DNA of 64,000 bases from Rallus limicola (taxonomy: Eukaryota > Chordata > Aves > Gruiformes > Rallidae). The first letter of the stretch is position 1. Each line of letters starts with the position of its first letter. The position numbers and the translations under genes are program-made. The notes under the pieces were generated by a model that was not told the origin of the DNA, did not search any database, and saw nothing but the letters and a program-made list of their open reading frames with translations. Where the stretch lies: positions 1,200,001-1,264,000 of the forward strand of contig JAKCOZ010000041.1 in NCBI GenBank assembly GCA_022605955.1, in the 5' to 3' direction. Of the stretch, positions 23,246-36,130 are shown piece after piece.

Positions 23246-24049
23246 CAGCCCCCGGCCGGGCTGCCTGGGCCTGGAACCCCTGGCCAAGGGGCTTCAGCTC
23301 TGCCCCTGCCCGGCAGCAGCCTGGATCTGTCAGGCAGCTCCTGACAGGAATCTCCCCCGGCTGCCTGGATCTGCCCATGGGAGGAGCTCCCCCCACATCC
23401 CTGTGCAGTGAGCAGGCAGGAGAACCCCCCGCGCCTCACGGGGACCCCGGGCCTCACCTCAGCTTGGCCGCAGCTGGAGCAGAGCCTGGGCCTGGCCAGG
23501 CCCCCATGGGCCTCGGGCCTACAGCTCCCATCATGCCCCGGGAACCACCTACAGCTCCCATCATGCCCCGGGACCCACCATGGCCGCCCGGCAGTCTCGG
23601 GCCTACAGCTCTGTCCGTGCCCCAGGATGCTCATTCCTGCCAAGGCTCCATGTGGGGACAGCGTCCCCTGGGCCGGCCCTGCCCCTACAGGCCCCATGGC
23701 TGCCTCCTGGGGCTGCCTCGGCCCAAGAGGGACAGAGGGACAGCAGAAGGTCAGAGGGACGGTGGGAAAGAGGGGCAGGGAGAGCAGAGGGAGGGAGGCA
23801 GAAGCTGGGAGAGATGGCAGCAGAGGCAGAGCTCAGACAGGAGGCGGAGGGGCAGGGCAGGGCGGGTGCCCCACGAAAGCAGCAGCCCAGAGGAGCAGCA
23901 GGGCCGGGAGTTGGGAGAGGGACGGGGTGACACAGGCCAGGCCAGGGAGCGGGACGGGGGCACCTGGAGAGAGAAGAGGCAGAAGGGAGCGGAAAGGATG
24001 GACAGGAAACAGAGCAGGGCAGGGAGTGGGAGAGAGACGTGTGGAGAGA

Positions 24050-24250
24050 GGGAATCATAGAATGGCATGGGTTGGAAGGGACCCCAAGGAGCACAGAGCT
24101 CCAACCCCCCTGCCACAGGCAGAGACACCAACCTCCAGGCCTGGAGCTACACAAGGTTGCCCAGGGCCCCAGCCAACCTGGCCTTGAACACCCCCAGAGA
24201 TTCGGCACCCACCCCCTCTCTGGGCAGCTTGGTCCAGCCCCTCACCACTC
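24050..24250 (-). mobile_element. CR1 LINE 3' fragment (copy B)
   Basis: Counterpart of 7549-7745, with one extra C at about 24108. Confidence 0.9.
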
Positions 24251-24261
24251 TGAAAGGCAGG

Positions 24262-24560
24262 GTCAGTTCCCCATGGAGGAAGGTGAGCTCAGAGCATCCC
24301 CCCAGGCATGTGCCAGAGGGGATTTAGCTGATGCTTGGCTGGCACTTGGGAATCAGAATCCCCCACAAGGTGATGCTCTCCCCGCTCCTTCCCTCCCTCC
24401 TCCTCCATCATGTCCCTGCTGATGTCCCTGCTAGTCCCTTCCTGCCTCCCTGTGTGCCAGTGGAGTATCCCCTGCACCCTTGGTACCCAGTGCTCCCTGG
24501 CTTGGGAGGAGGAGGGAGCCTTTGCAGACCATTACCAGCTCCTCTGATGCCACCATGTCA
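24262..24560 (+). pseudogene. Scrambled PHF7-like gene fragment (copy B)
   Basis: Counterpart of 7751-8060 with the same internal deletion. It has additionally lost 17 bases (after 'tccctggc' at about 24500) that remove the exon 7 acceptor and first codons still present in copy A. Confidence 0.72.
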
Positions 24561-24636
24561 GCAGTCGCAGTCACCAAGAACCTGTCTACACAGAGCAGAA
24601 AATCAGGTACTTCTTTATTCCAGCGTTAGGGAACAC

Positions 24637-24871
24637 GGACGAGGTCAGGGGTTGGGGACAGATCCAGGGCCCGGGAATTCTTCTCCTGTTCCCCAGATGT
24701 CCTTGTCTCCTCATCCCGCTCCCCCAGCGCTCGTCAGACATCGGCCAGGGAGGAGGAAAGCGGCTCCCTTGCGCCTCGGAGCAGTGGCGTTCCCAGCCCG
24801 AAGCGCATCTGTCACCCTGGGTGAGTTTGAATTCGTTGCTTGTTTGGAAGGGTTTGAGATTCCCCCAGCCC
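24637..24871 (+). other. Module matching the BICRA-like first exon (copy B)
   Basis: Counterpart of 8138-8372, donor retained (CACCCTGG|gtgagt). Few base differences from copy A. Confidence 0.65.
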
Positions 24872-27366
24872 CAGCAGGTGACAGGTCTGATGCAGGCATT
24901 GCCAGGAACTGCAGAGAGATGAAATGATCCAGGTCCAACAGCAGGCACGTCCTGGCGCTGCCATGAACCCCACTGCTGGATTGCTGCCTGAGCCGTGGCT
25001 TGCTCTCCTGCCAGTCTAAGGGCAGGGCTGGAGTGACAGGTGGAGACCAGCCTGAGCCCCCCAGGGATCTCAGGAGTGCTGTCCCGTGTGTTTCCTGGTC
25101 AGACTGGCCAGCTGAAGACATGGAGTTTGCCTGCTCTGCCCCAGGGAGTCAGCTCTCAGGAGCATGTTGCTGGGGATTTATTCCAGGTCCCTTCTTAGAG
25201 ATGTTAATGATTTGTTTTCTTTTCCCTCCATACCAGCTTCCTCTGGAAGGGTTGTTAAGTAGCACCTGACTGCACCTGCTGAAGGAATGCAGGAACATGA
25301 TAAAGCTGGATCATTTCCTCTTCCATCAGTAAAGCGGGATGGCAGAGTGCTCCAGAGATGCTCCTACCTGATGGTTGACAAATTCTCTGGCATTGAAGAA
25401 CTCCGCAGAGCTTTGAAATCCTGTGTTCCTGGGCACTGGAGTCGGTGTTCCTCTGATCCCCACCAGTCAGTCCTGTGGCCCACATCCCCATGTAGGACTT
25501 GGCTTAGGAGTGAGCTTCCTTTCCTAGCAGTAGGAATCTATTTCCCAGTCAGTCTTTGATCTCTGCTCTGCACTGGTGCCTGCTGGGCTTGCAGGGAGGA
25601 TCAGGCCTTCTGCTGCCCAGCGTGGCAGCCGTCCTGCTTGTCATAATCTGCAGTGGGGATGCTGGGAGGCAAATCCGTTCCTGGTTTCCTGGGCTGGGGC
25701 TTGAGACAGCACTCTGGCTTCTGAAAAGGGCAGACATCTCTTTTTCTGGCTTTGTGGTGTGCTGGGGAAATGGGGGTTGGTGAGTTTGCAGAATGAACTG
25801 ACTCTGCCTTCATGTTCCCCTCTTAGGGACAAGACTGACAGGGGAATGATTTCAACAGGCTGTTAATTAGCCCTGTCCCTGCAGTGTCTAGAACCCTGAT
25901 TCCTTTTTGGGAAACCTAATCTGCTTAGCAGGTACCAGTAATGATCCAGCTTTATCATGTTCCTGAGACCCAGCCAGCAACTTTGGGCTATGGGTGAGAT
26001 GACACCAGTGGCAAACCCCTTAGAATGGCAAAAGGCCAAATCCAAATCTCCTTCAAAAGGGAAAAGAAATGTGAAGTTCTATAGCACTGAAAATCTCTTT
26101 TCTGTGTAGCAGATAGGGCAGCAGCCTGTGTTTGGGAGCAGCCTGTGTGTGAGACTGTGTGTGTCAAATGACAGGCTCAGTTCCTTTAGCAGCCAGCTGA
26201 GGCCTGATCTGAAGGGCTCTGCATCTCCTGCAACATGCCCAGTAACTGGCATTTCTGAGAGCCAGTGGGTCTCTCTTTCTTGGAGCTGAACTTGCTCAGG
26301 GCAGACTGAGGGTCAGAAGCTGAGGAGATGTTGGATTCAGTGCAAGAGCCCATCACTGGCACAAGGGTGTTCACTCAGGGGAGCTTTATTCCTTCAGACC
26401 TGGTGATGAAGATGGGACAGAGCTGAGGGGACTGGAGAGAAAACATAGTGTGAGGAAGTGCTAATGATGAGCAAATGTCTTGTGTGTGGCTGGTTTGATA
26501 GTGCAGGAGGGTTTGCCCTGGTCTGGGTCCTTTTTGTACATTTGGCAGCGTTAGGTCTGAGAAGCCCCTTTCTCCAGGCTGATTGGAGTGGGGCATTTCT
26601 GTTCCTGCTGGGTGAGCACAGAGCCTGCAGAGCAGCACAGCTTGGCTAGAGAAGAAGGAGGTTCCATTTGGTACAAAAGTCTCCAAGGAGGAGTAAGAGG
26701 CAATAGATTCTCAGGGGATCAATCTCTCCAGTCAGGGCCCCTCAGGGTGTTTCTCTGGTGGAATTTCCCCCTTGCTGCCAGTGGCAGCGTGTGATTCCTG
26801 AGGCTGATGATCACAGCTCTGCAGCAGTTTCCAGCTTTCATCCTTCCCAGTGCTTTTCTTCTGTCCTGTCCCTCAGTCCTGTCCCTTTCATGCTGTGCAC
26901 TTCCCAGCTCCCTCTCCTTGAACCCCCACTGCCAAGCACTTCCCCAGTGCCCTGATTTCTGTCCTCTACTGCCCTCTTCCTCAGTCCCCATCAACCACCT
27001 TGCTTCAAGTCTGTCTCTCCTCTCCAGCTGGAATCCTTTACCCCTCCCTTGCATCCCACACAGCCCTGTCCAGTGCAGCCCTTCAGCCCAGTCCCTGCTG
27101 GTCTGTCAATCCATCCCAGAGTCCTGTCTCTGGGTTCCCTGACACTCACACCCATCCTCTTTGGACACCCTGAATTCCTCCCAGTGCCCTTGTCTCCAAC
27201 CCCAGCCCTGGTCCCTTCATGAACAGGGATGCCAGGAGAAAGGTGGAGGAATGGGGCTGGTGGGGAGCAAAGGGGATTCTGCCCCTCAGAGCAGGGGGAA
27301 GCCATGGCCGTGGGGGACTGGAAACTGCTGTGTCTCAACTTCTCTCTTCTTCCCTGCTTGACCCAG

Positions 27367-27718
27367 AGACTCTGAAGGTTCTGCTCAGCAAAGGCATGGT
27401 GCCACCTGCAGAGCTGAAGGAGAAACTCGTGGCTGCATCTCTGGATGTCTGGGTGAGCAGCACCAGGGCACCTGCACCCCTGAGCCCTCTGGGCTGGGCA
27501 GAGTGGGGGGACTGGAGAGGGAAACACAGGGACAGGGAATCCCATGATCCAGAGTGAGCTGGTCCCACCTGTCCCCTGCCTTTCCTTGCACCCAGGAGGG
27601 CTGTACGGATCCCGAGGGTCACCGTGCAGGCCAGGCAGGGCATCTGGTGCCAGAGGAACCCTCAGAATCACCCTCAGGGCCGGGCTGGGCCCTGAGAGAT
27701 TTTGGGCATCTTGGGTGA
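27367..27718 (+). CDS. Last exons of an unrecognised gene (copy B)
   Basis: Same two exons as in copy A: 27367-27452 after 'gacccag', ending TGG|gtgagc, and 27596-27718 after 'gcacccag', ending in TGA. The first exon is unchanged at protein level; the second differs by at least one residue (ALRD for ALRG). The poly(A) signal is at 28016-28021. Upstream, the frame at 25287-25559 around VKRDGRVLQRCSYLMVDKF stays open longer than in copy A because two substitutions remove a stop. Function unknown. Confidence 0.4.
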
Positions 27719-28356
27719 TGTCACACTGGGCAAGGGGCTCTTGGTGCCATGTGGACCTCAGGAGAGCCAAGTCCTGTCCTAGGGGTATTGTGGGCTCCTT
27801 GTCCTGTCTCCTCCCATGTCTCTGCAGAGAGAAATGCTGGGGGCAGGGCCCCTCACATGGCCCAGGCAGCGCTGGGGGTGACGTTTTGGTCTGTGTCTTT
27901 CAGGACTGGAGCTGGTTCTTTCCAGTCCTCCCCTGCAGAGGCCTGAGGAGATGATCATCCCTGGATCACCCCACCCCATCCCCTGGGAGCCCTGGGCCCT
28001 TTCCCTCAAAGGATCAATAAACCCCTTCAGCAAAGCCATGCTCTGCCTGTGTCTGTGTGTCCCTGTCCATGTCCATTTTCTCTGCACATCCTGGATTCTG
28101 GGCTCCTCTCTGCCTTCACTACCATGAAGAGAGTGGCTGAGGGGGGCCAGACTCCTGCAGTGACACTGTAAAGGAGATCCCCTGGCACCCACCACGTGTC
28201 CCCAGAGAGGGGCACATTAGGGTAAACTAATATGGGCTCTGGGTGCTGGACAGACCTCTTCCTACCACGTGTGGGACTTGGTGTTCATGATCTCTTGGCC
28301 ATGGTTTCCCCTCTCCAGGCTCACACTGAATTACCACTGACTTTTCCATCAAAAAA

Positions 28357-29485
28357 TCCTAGAATCCCAGCCTGGTCTGGGTTAGAGGGGACCCCAAGGA
28401 TCACAGAGCTCCAACCCCCTGCCACAGGCAGGGACACCAACCTCCAGGCCTGGAGCTACACAAGGCTGCCCAGGGCCCCAGCCAACCTGGCCTTCAACAC
28501 CCCCAGGGATGGGGCACCCACCCCCTCTCTGGGCAGCCCCTTCCAGCCCCTCACCACTCTCTCTGCAAAGAACTTCCCCCTAAGATCTCCTCTAACCCTT
28601 CCCTCCTTCAGCTTCACTCCATCCCCCTTGTCCTGCCAGTCCCTGCCCTTGAACAAGCTGATTCCCTCCTGTGTCTCTGCTCCCTTCAGGGACTGGCAGG
28701 CTGCAATGAGGTCCCCCCACAGCCTTCTCTTCTCCAGGCTGACCCAGCCCAGCTCCCTCAGCCTCTCTCCAGAGGGGAGCTGCTCCAGCCCTCTGAGCAT
28801 CTCCGTGGCTCCTCTGACCCCTCTCCAACAGCCCCACATCTTTCTTGTGCTGGGGCCCCAGCTCTGGACACAGGACTCCAGCTGGGGCCTCCCAAGGGCA
28901 CAGCAGAAAGGGACAATCCCCTCCCTGTCCCTGCTGCCACCCCTCTGCTGATGGAGCCCAGGATCCCATCTCCCTTCCCAGCTGCCAGAGCCACTGCTGG
29001 CTCAGGGGAAGCTTCTCATCCCCCATGACCCCCAGGTCCTTCTCCTCAGGGCTGCTCTCCAGGAGCTCCTCTCCCAGTCTGTATCTGTGTCTGGGATTCC
29101 TCCAGCCCCCATGCAGCACCTGACACTTGGCAGTGTTGAACCTCATTAGGGAACCCAGAGCCACCTTTCCAGCCTGTCAGGATCCCTCTGGATGGCTCCT
29201 GTCCTTCTGTGGTGTCACCCACACCACTCAGCTTGGTGTCACCCACACACTGGCTGAGGCTGCACTCAATCCCATCATCCATGTCACTGATCCAGATGTT
29301 ACAGAGCCCTGGTCCCAAGACAGACCCCTGGGGACCCTGCTTGTCACCAGCCTCCACCTGGACACAGACCCACTGACCACCCCCCTGTGTCTACATCCTG
29401 TCAACCAGTTTCTTACCCACTGGATGGTCCCACCCATCAAATCCACATCTCTCCAATGTAGAGTTAAGTATGTGGTGGGGGACAC
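28357..29485 (-). mobile_element. CR1 LINE, 3' kilobase (copy B)
   Basis: Counterpart of the 11868 element. The minus frame 29164-28592 shows the CR1 ORF2 end (FNTAKCQVLHGGWRNPRHRY). It continues through 'catcaaatccacatctctcc', a CR1 segment missing from copy A. Confidence 0.9.
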
Positions 29486-29571
29486 AGAGCTGTCCAGATC
29501 TCCTGAGGAGACACTCTGCCTCAGTATCACTTGGAGAATTCTCCTGTCACCTCTTCTGTAAGCTGAAAAGT

Positions 29572-29598
29572 AATAAACTGTAACCTTTAAAAAAAAAA
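29572..29598 (+). terminator. AATAAA followed by A10
   Basis: AATAAA at 29572-29577 and ten A at 29589-29598. This resembles the end of a retrocopied transcript or a genuine cleavage site, but no gene was recognised just upstream. Confidence 0.35.
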
Positions 29599-29599
29599 G

Positions 29600-30570
29600 T
29601 TAGGTACACTTTGAAACCTTCCTTCTTAAACTCACTGTGAAGTTACTCCCATTGGTTGTACAGGTCTTGACAACCCCCACATCACAGGAAAAGAAGTAGC
29701 TCATTAGGTCTTTCTGTATTTTAATGAGACCCACGGTGTTTAATGAGTCCATGAAATGGAAATAGTAAGAGGAAATTGAACAAATCTCTTAAGAAGTCAA
29801 TTTCAGAATCAAAAGTTGAAGTCTTAATGTGTCTCACTGAGGGCTATTACTGAGGAAGCCTCCCCTTGGATTTGTTAAGAGAAGGTAATTGGAGGCTGTG
29901 ATTGCAGGTAAACAAAGGCACTGTGCAGGTGACTGATGCTGAGAAAAGCTTTGATTTTTTAATTTTTTTTTAAATGAAACAGAAAAGCCAAACCCTGAAC
30001 TCCAGGGCCTGGGAAGGCAGATCCTGTCCTTCACATGGGGTTCAGGGCTCTTCCTGGGGGCAGTGTGATGTGAGGGTGAGCAAGGCCAAGTGCAGGAAAA
30101 CAGCATGACAACTCCCAGCTACCCCAAGAAGGGGCAAGGAGCAAATAAAGTCCAACTCTCCTGCAGATTCTCCTACACTGTCCCACACCTACACCTCTTT
30201 CCTTTCAGGTTGCAGACACTCATCTTGGTTTCCCACCTTGCTCTCACCCCAGAATTTCTATACCTTGACTGATGTCTCTCCACTCCTGATGACTGCTCCT
30301 TGAAGCACAAAGCCAGACTCATTCTGGGGGACTTCTGGCACCACAAGACTGTGAGTGAGATTTCTTTTTACTCATACCCAGTCTGAACCTTCTGAGCTAC
30401 ACTTGTGGAAGCTTCCTTCTCATCCCACTACCATGAAAAGCTCTGTTATCTCTGAAACAACCCTTCAAACAGTTGCAGGCTACTGCTGTAGTCCCTTGAG
30501 CCGCCACTTTCAGGCTGAAGAAACCTTAGCCTCTCTACAGAGGCCCAAAACTCCATCCTGGTAGATTTCA
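29600..30570. other. No recognised gene
   Basis: AT-richer unique sequence with T and A runs at 29957-29975. Nothing identified. Confidence 0.4.
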
Positions 30571-30571
30571 T

Positions 30572-30655
30572 GGAGTCAAAGAACAGTTTGTGTTGAAAGG
30601 GGCCTTTAAAAGTCATCTAGTCCAATCCCCCTTTCCACGAGCAGGGACATCTCCA
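30572..30655 (-). mobile_element. Short CR1 3' fragment
   Basis: Contains 'aaaagtcatctagtccaatc' and 'agcagggacatct', the outermost part of a CR1 3' end read in reverse. Confidence 0.6.
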
Positions 30656-31179
30656 GTTGGTGTGGTGATGAGCAGCAACAGAGACAGTGACAATCAAAGT
30701 AAGCCCAGGGGCTTTTACGGATCCTGCTGTACAGGGGTGTTCCTGAGATCAGGACACCTTTTTCAGCCACCCAGAACCCTGCTCAGCCTTGTGGTGGAGC
30801 TGAAGGAGGAGATAAAAGGGCTAAGGAATCTCAGGGAGTGTGAGGCAGGACAGACTGGTAGACCTGCACTCTACCATCCATGAAGGAGAGACAATGGATG
30901 CAGGTTCCAGAGGAAGCAGAGGACCCCCCTCCCTTCTTGCCACCAGACAGAAGGGAAGGACCTAAGAGATGAGGGGGGATGGAAACAGATCCCTGTTCAA
31001 GGAAACAGGTGAATCTCCTCCCAGTCTCCCTCCCCATCCCCCTAGTCCCCCCACTTACCCTTACACAACAGGTATGGGGCACTAGAACTTGAGGGGCAGG
31101 TAACTGAGGAGGTAGATGAAGATCTGCCCAGAGGGCTGTCTATAGTGAGTCAATCCACTCCACACGTTAAGACTACCTC

Positions 31180-32940
31180 TTAAAAGACTAAAAGGAGAGT
31201 CATTTTTGTGGGTGATTCCCTTCTGAGGGGAACTGAAGGCCCAATATGCCAGCCAGACTTATCCCACAGGGAAGTCTGCTGCCTCCCTGGGGTGAGGGTT
31301 AAGGACATACAGGAAAAACTCCCCACCCTAGTTAAACCCTCAGATCACTACCCATCAATGATCTTTCAGGTGGGAAGTGATGAAATTACATGAAGTAGTT
31401 AAAGGCCAATGAAGAGGGACTTCAAGGGCTTGGGATGGCTTGTTAAAGGATTGAGAGCACAAGTAGTGTTCTTCTTTATCCCATCAAATGCAGGGAATTA
31501 TGAAGGGCTACACAGGAGGAGTCAACAGACTATGGCTCTCAGATTGGTGCCATAGGCAGGGCTTTGAGTTCTTTAATCATGGGTTGATTTACACATCACC
31601 AGACCTGCTGGCAACTGATGGGGTACACCTCTCATAGCGTGAAAAGGATCCAGGGATAAGGGTTAGCAGAGCTCATAGAAAGAGCTTTAAAAGGGATGAG
31701 GGCTTGCAACCATGCTCACTAGACACAAACCTGTCAGCAAAGTGCTGATGTTTGTGGGGTGGTGCGCTAGTGAGATTCATTGGACTGCTCTCTCAGTGGA
31801 GGTTGGGGATGGAGGACCAAACAGTGGCAAAGAAGCAAAGGTTCCTGATGGGTTAGTAACCATGCAAGCTCCTGACAATGGCCAGGTAGGACTTCTCCCT
31901 GCCAAAAGGTGCGAGGGCCATTAGCCCAACTGAAGTGCATCTACACTAATGCCCATAGCATGGACAATAAACAGGAGGAGCTGTAAGCTGCTGTGAGGGG
32001 GAACTATGATATAGTTGCTGTCACAGAAACGTGGAGAGAGGCTTCACATGGCTGGAGTGCTGGAAGAGATGTGTATAAGGTCTTCAGAAGAGACAGGCAA
32101 GGAAGGAGAGTTGGTGGTGTGGCATTGTATGTTAGGGAATGCATCGACAGTGTAGAGCTTGACCACAGTAACAATAAGGCCAAATATTTATGGATGAGAA
32201 TCAAAGGGAAGGCCAACAATACAGATAGAATGGTGGGAGTTTGTTATAGGCCACCCAGCCAGGATGAGGAGGTAGGTAAAATGCGTGAGCAGCTGCATGA
32301 GGTCTCATGTTGGCTTCCCCTTGTACTTGTGGGGGCTTTCAGATTCCCAGATGTTTGCTGGAAATACCCCACAGCAGAGAGGGAGCAGCCCTGGAGGTTT
32401 CTGGTGTGGAAGACAGCTTCCTGACACAGCTTGTGAAGGAACCCATGAGGGACAGCATCCTGCTGGATCTGCTGTCTGTGATGAGAGAAGGTCTTGTGGG
32501 AGATGTGATGGTTGGAGGCTGTCTTGGGCACGGTGATCATGAAATGATAGTTTTCCATTTTTGGAGAAGTAAGAAGGGGTGTTAGTAGAAATGCCACCGT
32601 GGATGTCCAGCCAGCAGACTTTGGCCTGTTTAGTGACTTGGTTGGCAGAGTCCCTTGGGAAGCAGTTGTAAAGGGCAAATGTGTCCAGGAAAGCTGGACA
32701 CTCTTCAAAAAGTTCATCTTAGAGGTGCAAGAGCAGGCTGTCCCTGTGTGACAAAAAATGAGTCAGCGGGGAAGATGGCCAGCCTGGCTGAACAGAGAGG
32801 TTTGCCTGGAGCTCAAAAAAAGAGGAGAGTTTATAGTCTTTGGAAGAAGGGTCAGGCAACTCAGGAGGGCCACACAGTACACTACACAGTAACACCAGAG
32901 TCGGATAATGGAAGCACGACCAGATCTTAAAAGACCCCCT
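31180..32940 (+). mobile_element. CR1 LINE, endonuclease part of ORF2
   Basis: The frame 31993-32424 reads an APE-type endonuclease of CR1 ORF2: NYDIVAVTETWREASHGW, GGVALYVREC, VGVCYRPPSQDEEVGKM. Upstream 31930-31990 gives 'CIYTNAHSMDNKQEEL' in frame except for a stop at 31986-31988. Downstream sequence continues as CR1 ORF2 with stops and frameshifts to about 32900. Dead copy; the reverse-transcriptase part is not attached. Confidence 0.85.
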
Positions 32941-33279
32941 CCCACCCCTCCCTTCTTAGCAGACTTCACTTTAGTCATGATTTCTTTCCCTTTTTCCCCC
33001 CGCATTGTGGACCGGGAGGAGTGGGGAACCCGAATGGGGGTTTCAGTTGGGTCCTCAGGAGCTGTTTTCCTTCTTAGCTGGGGGGGCATTCCTCACACTT
33101 TTCCATTGGTCCAGCATGGGGTCCCACCCACAGGAGACAGTCCTGAGTTCTTTCCCGTGGGGCTTTGTCTCTTCACCAACTGCCCCAGCGTGTGTCACTT
33201 CTATGGAGTGCAATCTCTTAGGCCCAGACTACTCCAGCCTGGTCTCCCATGGAGTCAAAAGTCCCCGGTACGGATCCCT

Positions 33280-33620
33280 CTCTCTCTGTGTCTCTGTCTC
33301 TCTCCGTCTCTGTCTCTCTCCACAGACTGCAAGTCCTGCCAGGAGCTGGCTCCAACATGTGTCACAGCATCTCCTGTCTGTCTCCACCTGCTCCAGTGTG
33401 GGGCCTCTCCATGGGCTGCAGGTGGGGTCTCTGCTCCCCATCCTTTTCCATGGGCTGTGGGGGAAAACCTGCTCCACCATGGTCTGCTCCACAGGCTGCT
33501 GGGGAATCTTTCTGTCTGGTGCCTGGAGTGCCTCCACCTCCTTTTCCACTGACTGTGGTGTCTGCAGAGATTCTTACATCTTCTCACTCCCTTCTCTGGT
33601 GGAAAAAAGCATCTGCTTGT
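33280..33620. repeat. Imperfect repeat with 'ctccatgggctgcaggtggg' units
   Basis: A CT-rich run (33285-33325) followed by loose repeats built on 'cctgctccannntgg' and 'ccatgggctg'. It resembles a sequence seen often in bird retroviral elements, but I cannot assign it. Confidence 0.35.
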
Positions 33621-33659
33621 GTTCTTTTTTCTCCTCAGTGTGATTCCCAGAGGTGCTGT

Positions 33660-34015
33660 GGCCATCACTGATGGGATTGGCCTTGGTCAGTTTTGTGTCC
33701 TCAGTAAACTTGCTGACTGGACACTCTATTCTCTCATCCAGATCATCAATAAATGTATAGGTCCCAGTAGTGACCCCTGAGAGACTCCACTAGATACAGG
33801 CCTCCAGCCAGACTCTGTCTCATTGATCAAAACTCGGCTTCTTCCCTCTCAATCCACCTCACTGCTCCATCTTCCAGACCCCATTTCTTCACTTTAGCCA
33901 TGAGGAAGACGGTGTCAAATGCTTTACTGAGGTCAGGGTAGACCAAATCTACTGCCCTACCATCATCTATCCACCTGGTTATATCCTCACAAAAGGCTAT
34001 TTATACTAGTCAAAC
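33660..34015 (-). mobile_element. CR1 LINE internal fragment
   Basis: Read on the minus strand it contains the CR1 reverse-transcriptase passage with VDLVYPDLSKAFDTVF, at about 33915-33950 ('aaatgctttactgaggtcag' on the plus strand). Confidence 0.8.
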
Positions 34016-34019
34016 TAAG

Positions 34020-35440
34020 AAGTGATCACAGACTGGCCAGAAGGCAAGAGTTTTGGGATATCACCAGAGGAGGAGGTGATGTGTGCTGAAGAGGCCCCAC
34101 TGTATAATGAACTGCCAGAAAATGAGCAAAATATATGCCCTGTTCACCAGTGTGTCCTGTTGCAGTGTTGGAAAACATCAGAGGTGGAAGGATGCTGTAC
34201 AGAGTCATATAAGACGAGTAGCAGAAGCTGCTGACGGAGAAGGCGAGTCCAGTCAGCTTGCAGAGGCAAAAGCCATCCAGCTGGCTTTAAACATTGCCAA
34301 ATGAGAAAAGTGGCTGAAATTGTACCTCTGTACTGACTCATGGATGGTGACCAATGCTCTGTGGGGGTGGTTGCAGCAATGGAAACAAATCGACTGGCAG
34401 CAAGGAGGCAAACCAATCTGGGCTGCCTCATTGTGCCAAGATATTTCTGCCCAGCTAGAGAACCTAACTGTAAAAGCACGTCATGTAGACACCCACTTAC
34501 CAAAGAGTTGAGCCAATCAAAAGTCCCAGCAGGTGAATAAGGCTGCTAGGATTGAAGTGACACAAATAGACCTTGATTGGCAATGTAAGGGCAAATTATT
34601 TATAGCTCGCTGGGCCCATGGCACCTCAGGCCTTTAAGGAAGAGATGCCAGCTATAGATGGGCTCGTGATTGAGGGGGATTTGACCATGGATGGTATCTT
34701 TCCATGAATGAGAAACATGTGCCTCAATTAAGCCAGACAAGTGGTTAAAGCCTCTGTGGTATGGAGAACGATGGCTGAAATGCAAATATGGAGAGGCCTG
34801 GCAGATCGATTCCATAACTCCCCACAGACACGCCAAGGCAAGTGGTGTGTGTGCTCACAGTGGTAGAATCAACCACTGGAAAGCTAGGAACATAGTATGT
34901 GCCCCGTGCCACTGCCTGGAACACCGTCCTGGGTCTTGAGAAGCCAGTCCTCTGGTGACATGGCACTCCAGAAAGAATTGCTTTGGACAATGGGACTAAT
35001 TTCCAGAACATTCTCATAGAAACCTGGGCCATAGAACATGGCATCGAATGGGGATAGCATATCCCCTACCATGCACCAGTCTCCAGAAAAATTGAGGTAC
35101 AATGAACTGTTAAAAGCTACACTAAAAGCAATGGGTGGTGGAACCCTAAATAACTGGGATAGGCATTTAGCCTAGGCCACCTGTTTAGTTAATTCCAGGG
35201 GGTCTTGCCAATGGAGCTGGCCCTGCCCAATACAAACTCCCAGAGACTGTAAAAGGGGGTAAAGTCCCTGTAGTGTGCACAAAAAAATTGCTGAGGAAGA
35301 CAGTCTGGATTGTTCCTGCTTCAGGCAAAGGCAAACCCATTTGTGGGATTGCTTTTGCTCAGAGACCTGGGTGCTGTGAAAGGATGGGGAAGTCCAGTGT
35401 GCATCCCAAGGGGATTTAAATTTAGGTGAGGACAGGCACT
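34020..35440 (+). mobile_element. Endogenous retrovirus pol remnant (RNase H + integrase)
   Basis: Translation in pieces shows an RNase H-like segment (LCTDSWMVTNALWGWLQQ, VKARHVDTHLPKS at 34315-34503) followed by integrase-like stretches to about 35380, ending near a conserved 'GTVWVIPASGKGKP'-like passage at 35300-35340. Multiple stops and frameshifts. The domain order fits a class III (ERVL-like) pol; no intact frame remains. Flanking LTRs were not identified. Confidence 0.7.
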
Positions 35441-35449
35441 AAATTGTTG

Positions 35450-36130
35450 GTGTATAACAAAATCAGTCCATGGCAGAAGGTCTAAATAGTAGATAAATGA
35501 TGTTACGAACCTCCCAAATCAACTGAAAATGTGAAATCTGGGCTTGGTCTAGATAGGGTGGAAACAGGGGTGGACAATGTCCTGGTCCTGTCCAGGTCTG
35601 AGTTAACTACCCCAAGGAGCCAGCACTGGTGAGCTGAGTTGGCTGATGCTGTTCTCTTCACCATGGGATGTCACGCCCCTGTAGAAAGGGCTGGTTGGGG
35701 GGGGTGCCATGCAGTCTGGCTCTGGGACAGTCGAAGGGCGGTCAGGCATCGGGTGGGTCCTTGCATAGGTGCAGTGCTCTGTGTTACCACCACATCGGGT
35801 GGGTAAAGTGCTCAATGTTATCGCCAGGGGGGTGTCTGAATCCTGCCCTGGCATCTGTTCTTGTTCCCGTTCCATAGTGCTGGTCAGTGAACTGTTCTTA
35901 CCCCAACCCATGGGGGCTGTTTCTCCTCTGGTGGCGGGGGGGGGGGGGGGTTGAGTGAGCAGTGCATAGTGCTCAGCCACTGCCTGTGGCTGAGCCATGA
36001 CAACTTGGCATTGCATGTCCCCATCATCAGTGCACCAGGAAGAGCCCTGAGGTATGTGTGGGACAGGATCTCCATTCCACAGGGCTAGGTGGTCAGAGCT
36101 CTTCCCTTTGGCTTGATACAACACATCCAG
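35450..36130. other. Unassigned, probably retroviral flank
   Basis: A minus-strand frame of 173 codons (35603-36124) overlaps a G15 tract at 35936-35950. Its sequence feels retroviral but I cannot place it. Confidence 0.3.

Larger units (their letters stand above)
23252..29410. repeat. 6.2-kb direct duplication, copy B
   Basis: Second copy of 6771-12945 in the same orientation, about 16.5 kb downstream, so the BICRA-EHD2 segment sits between the two. The CR1 at its right end continues past the point where copy A diverges. Confidence 0.93.
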
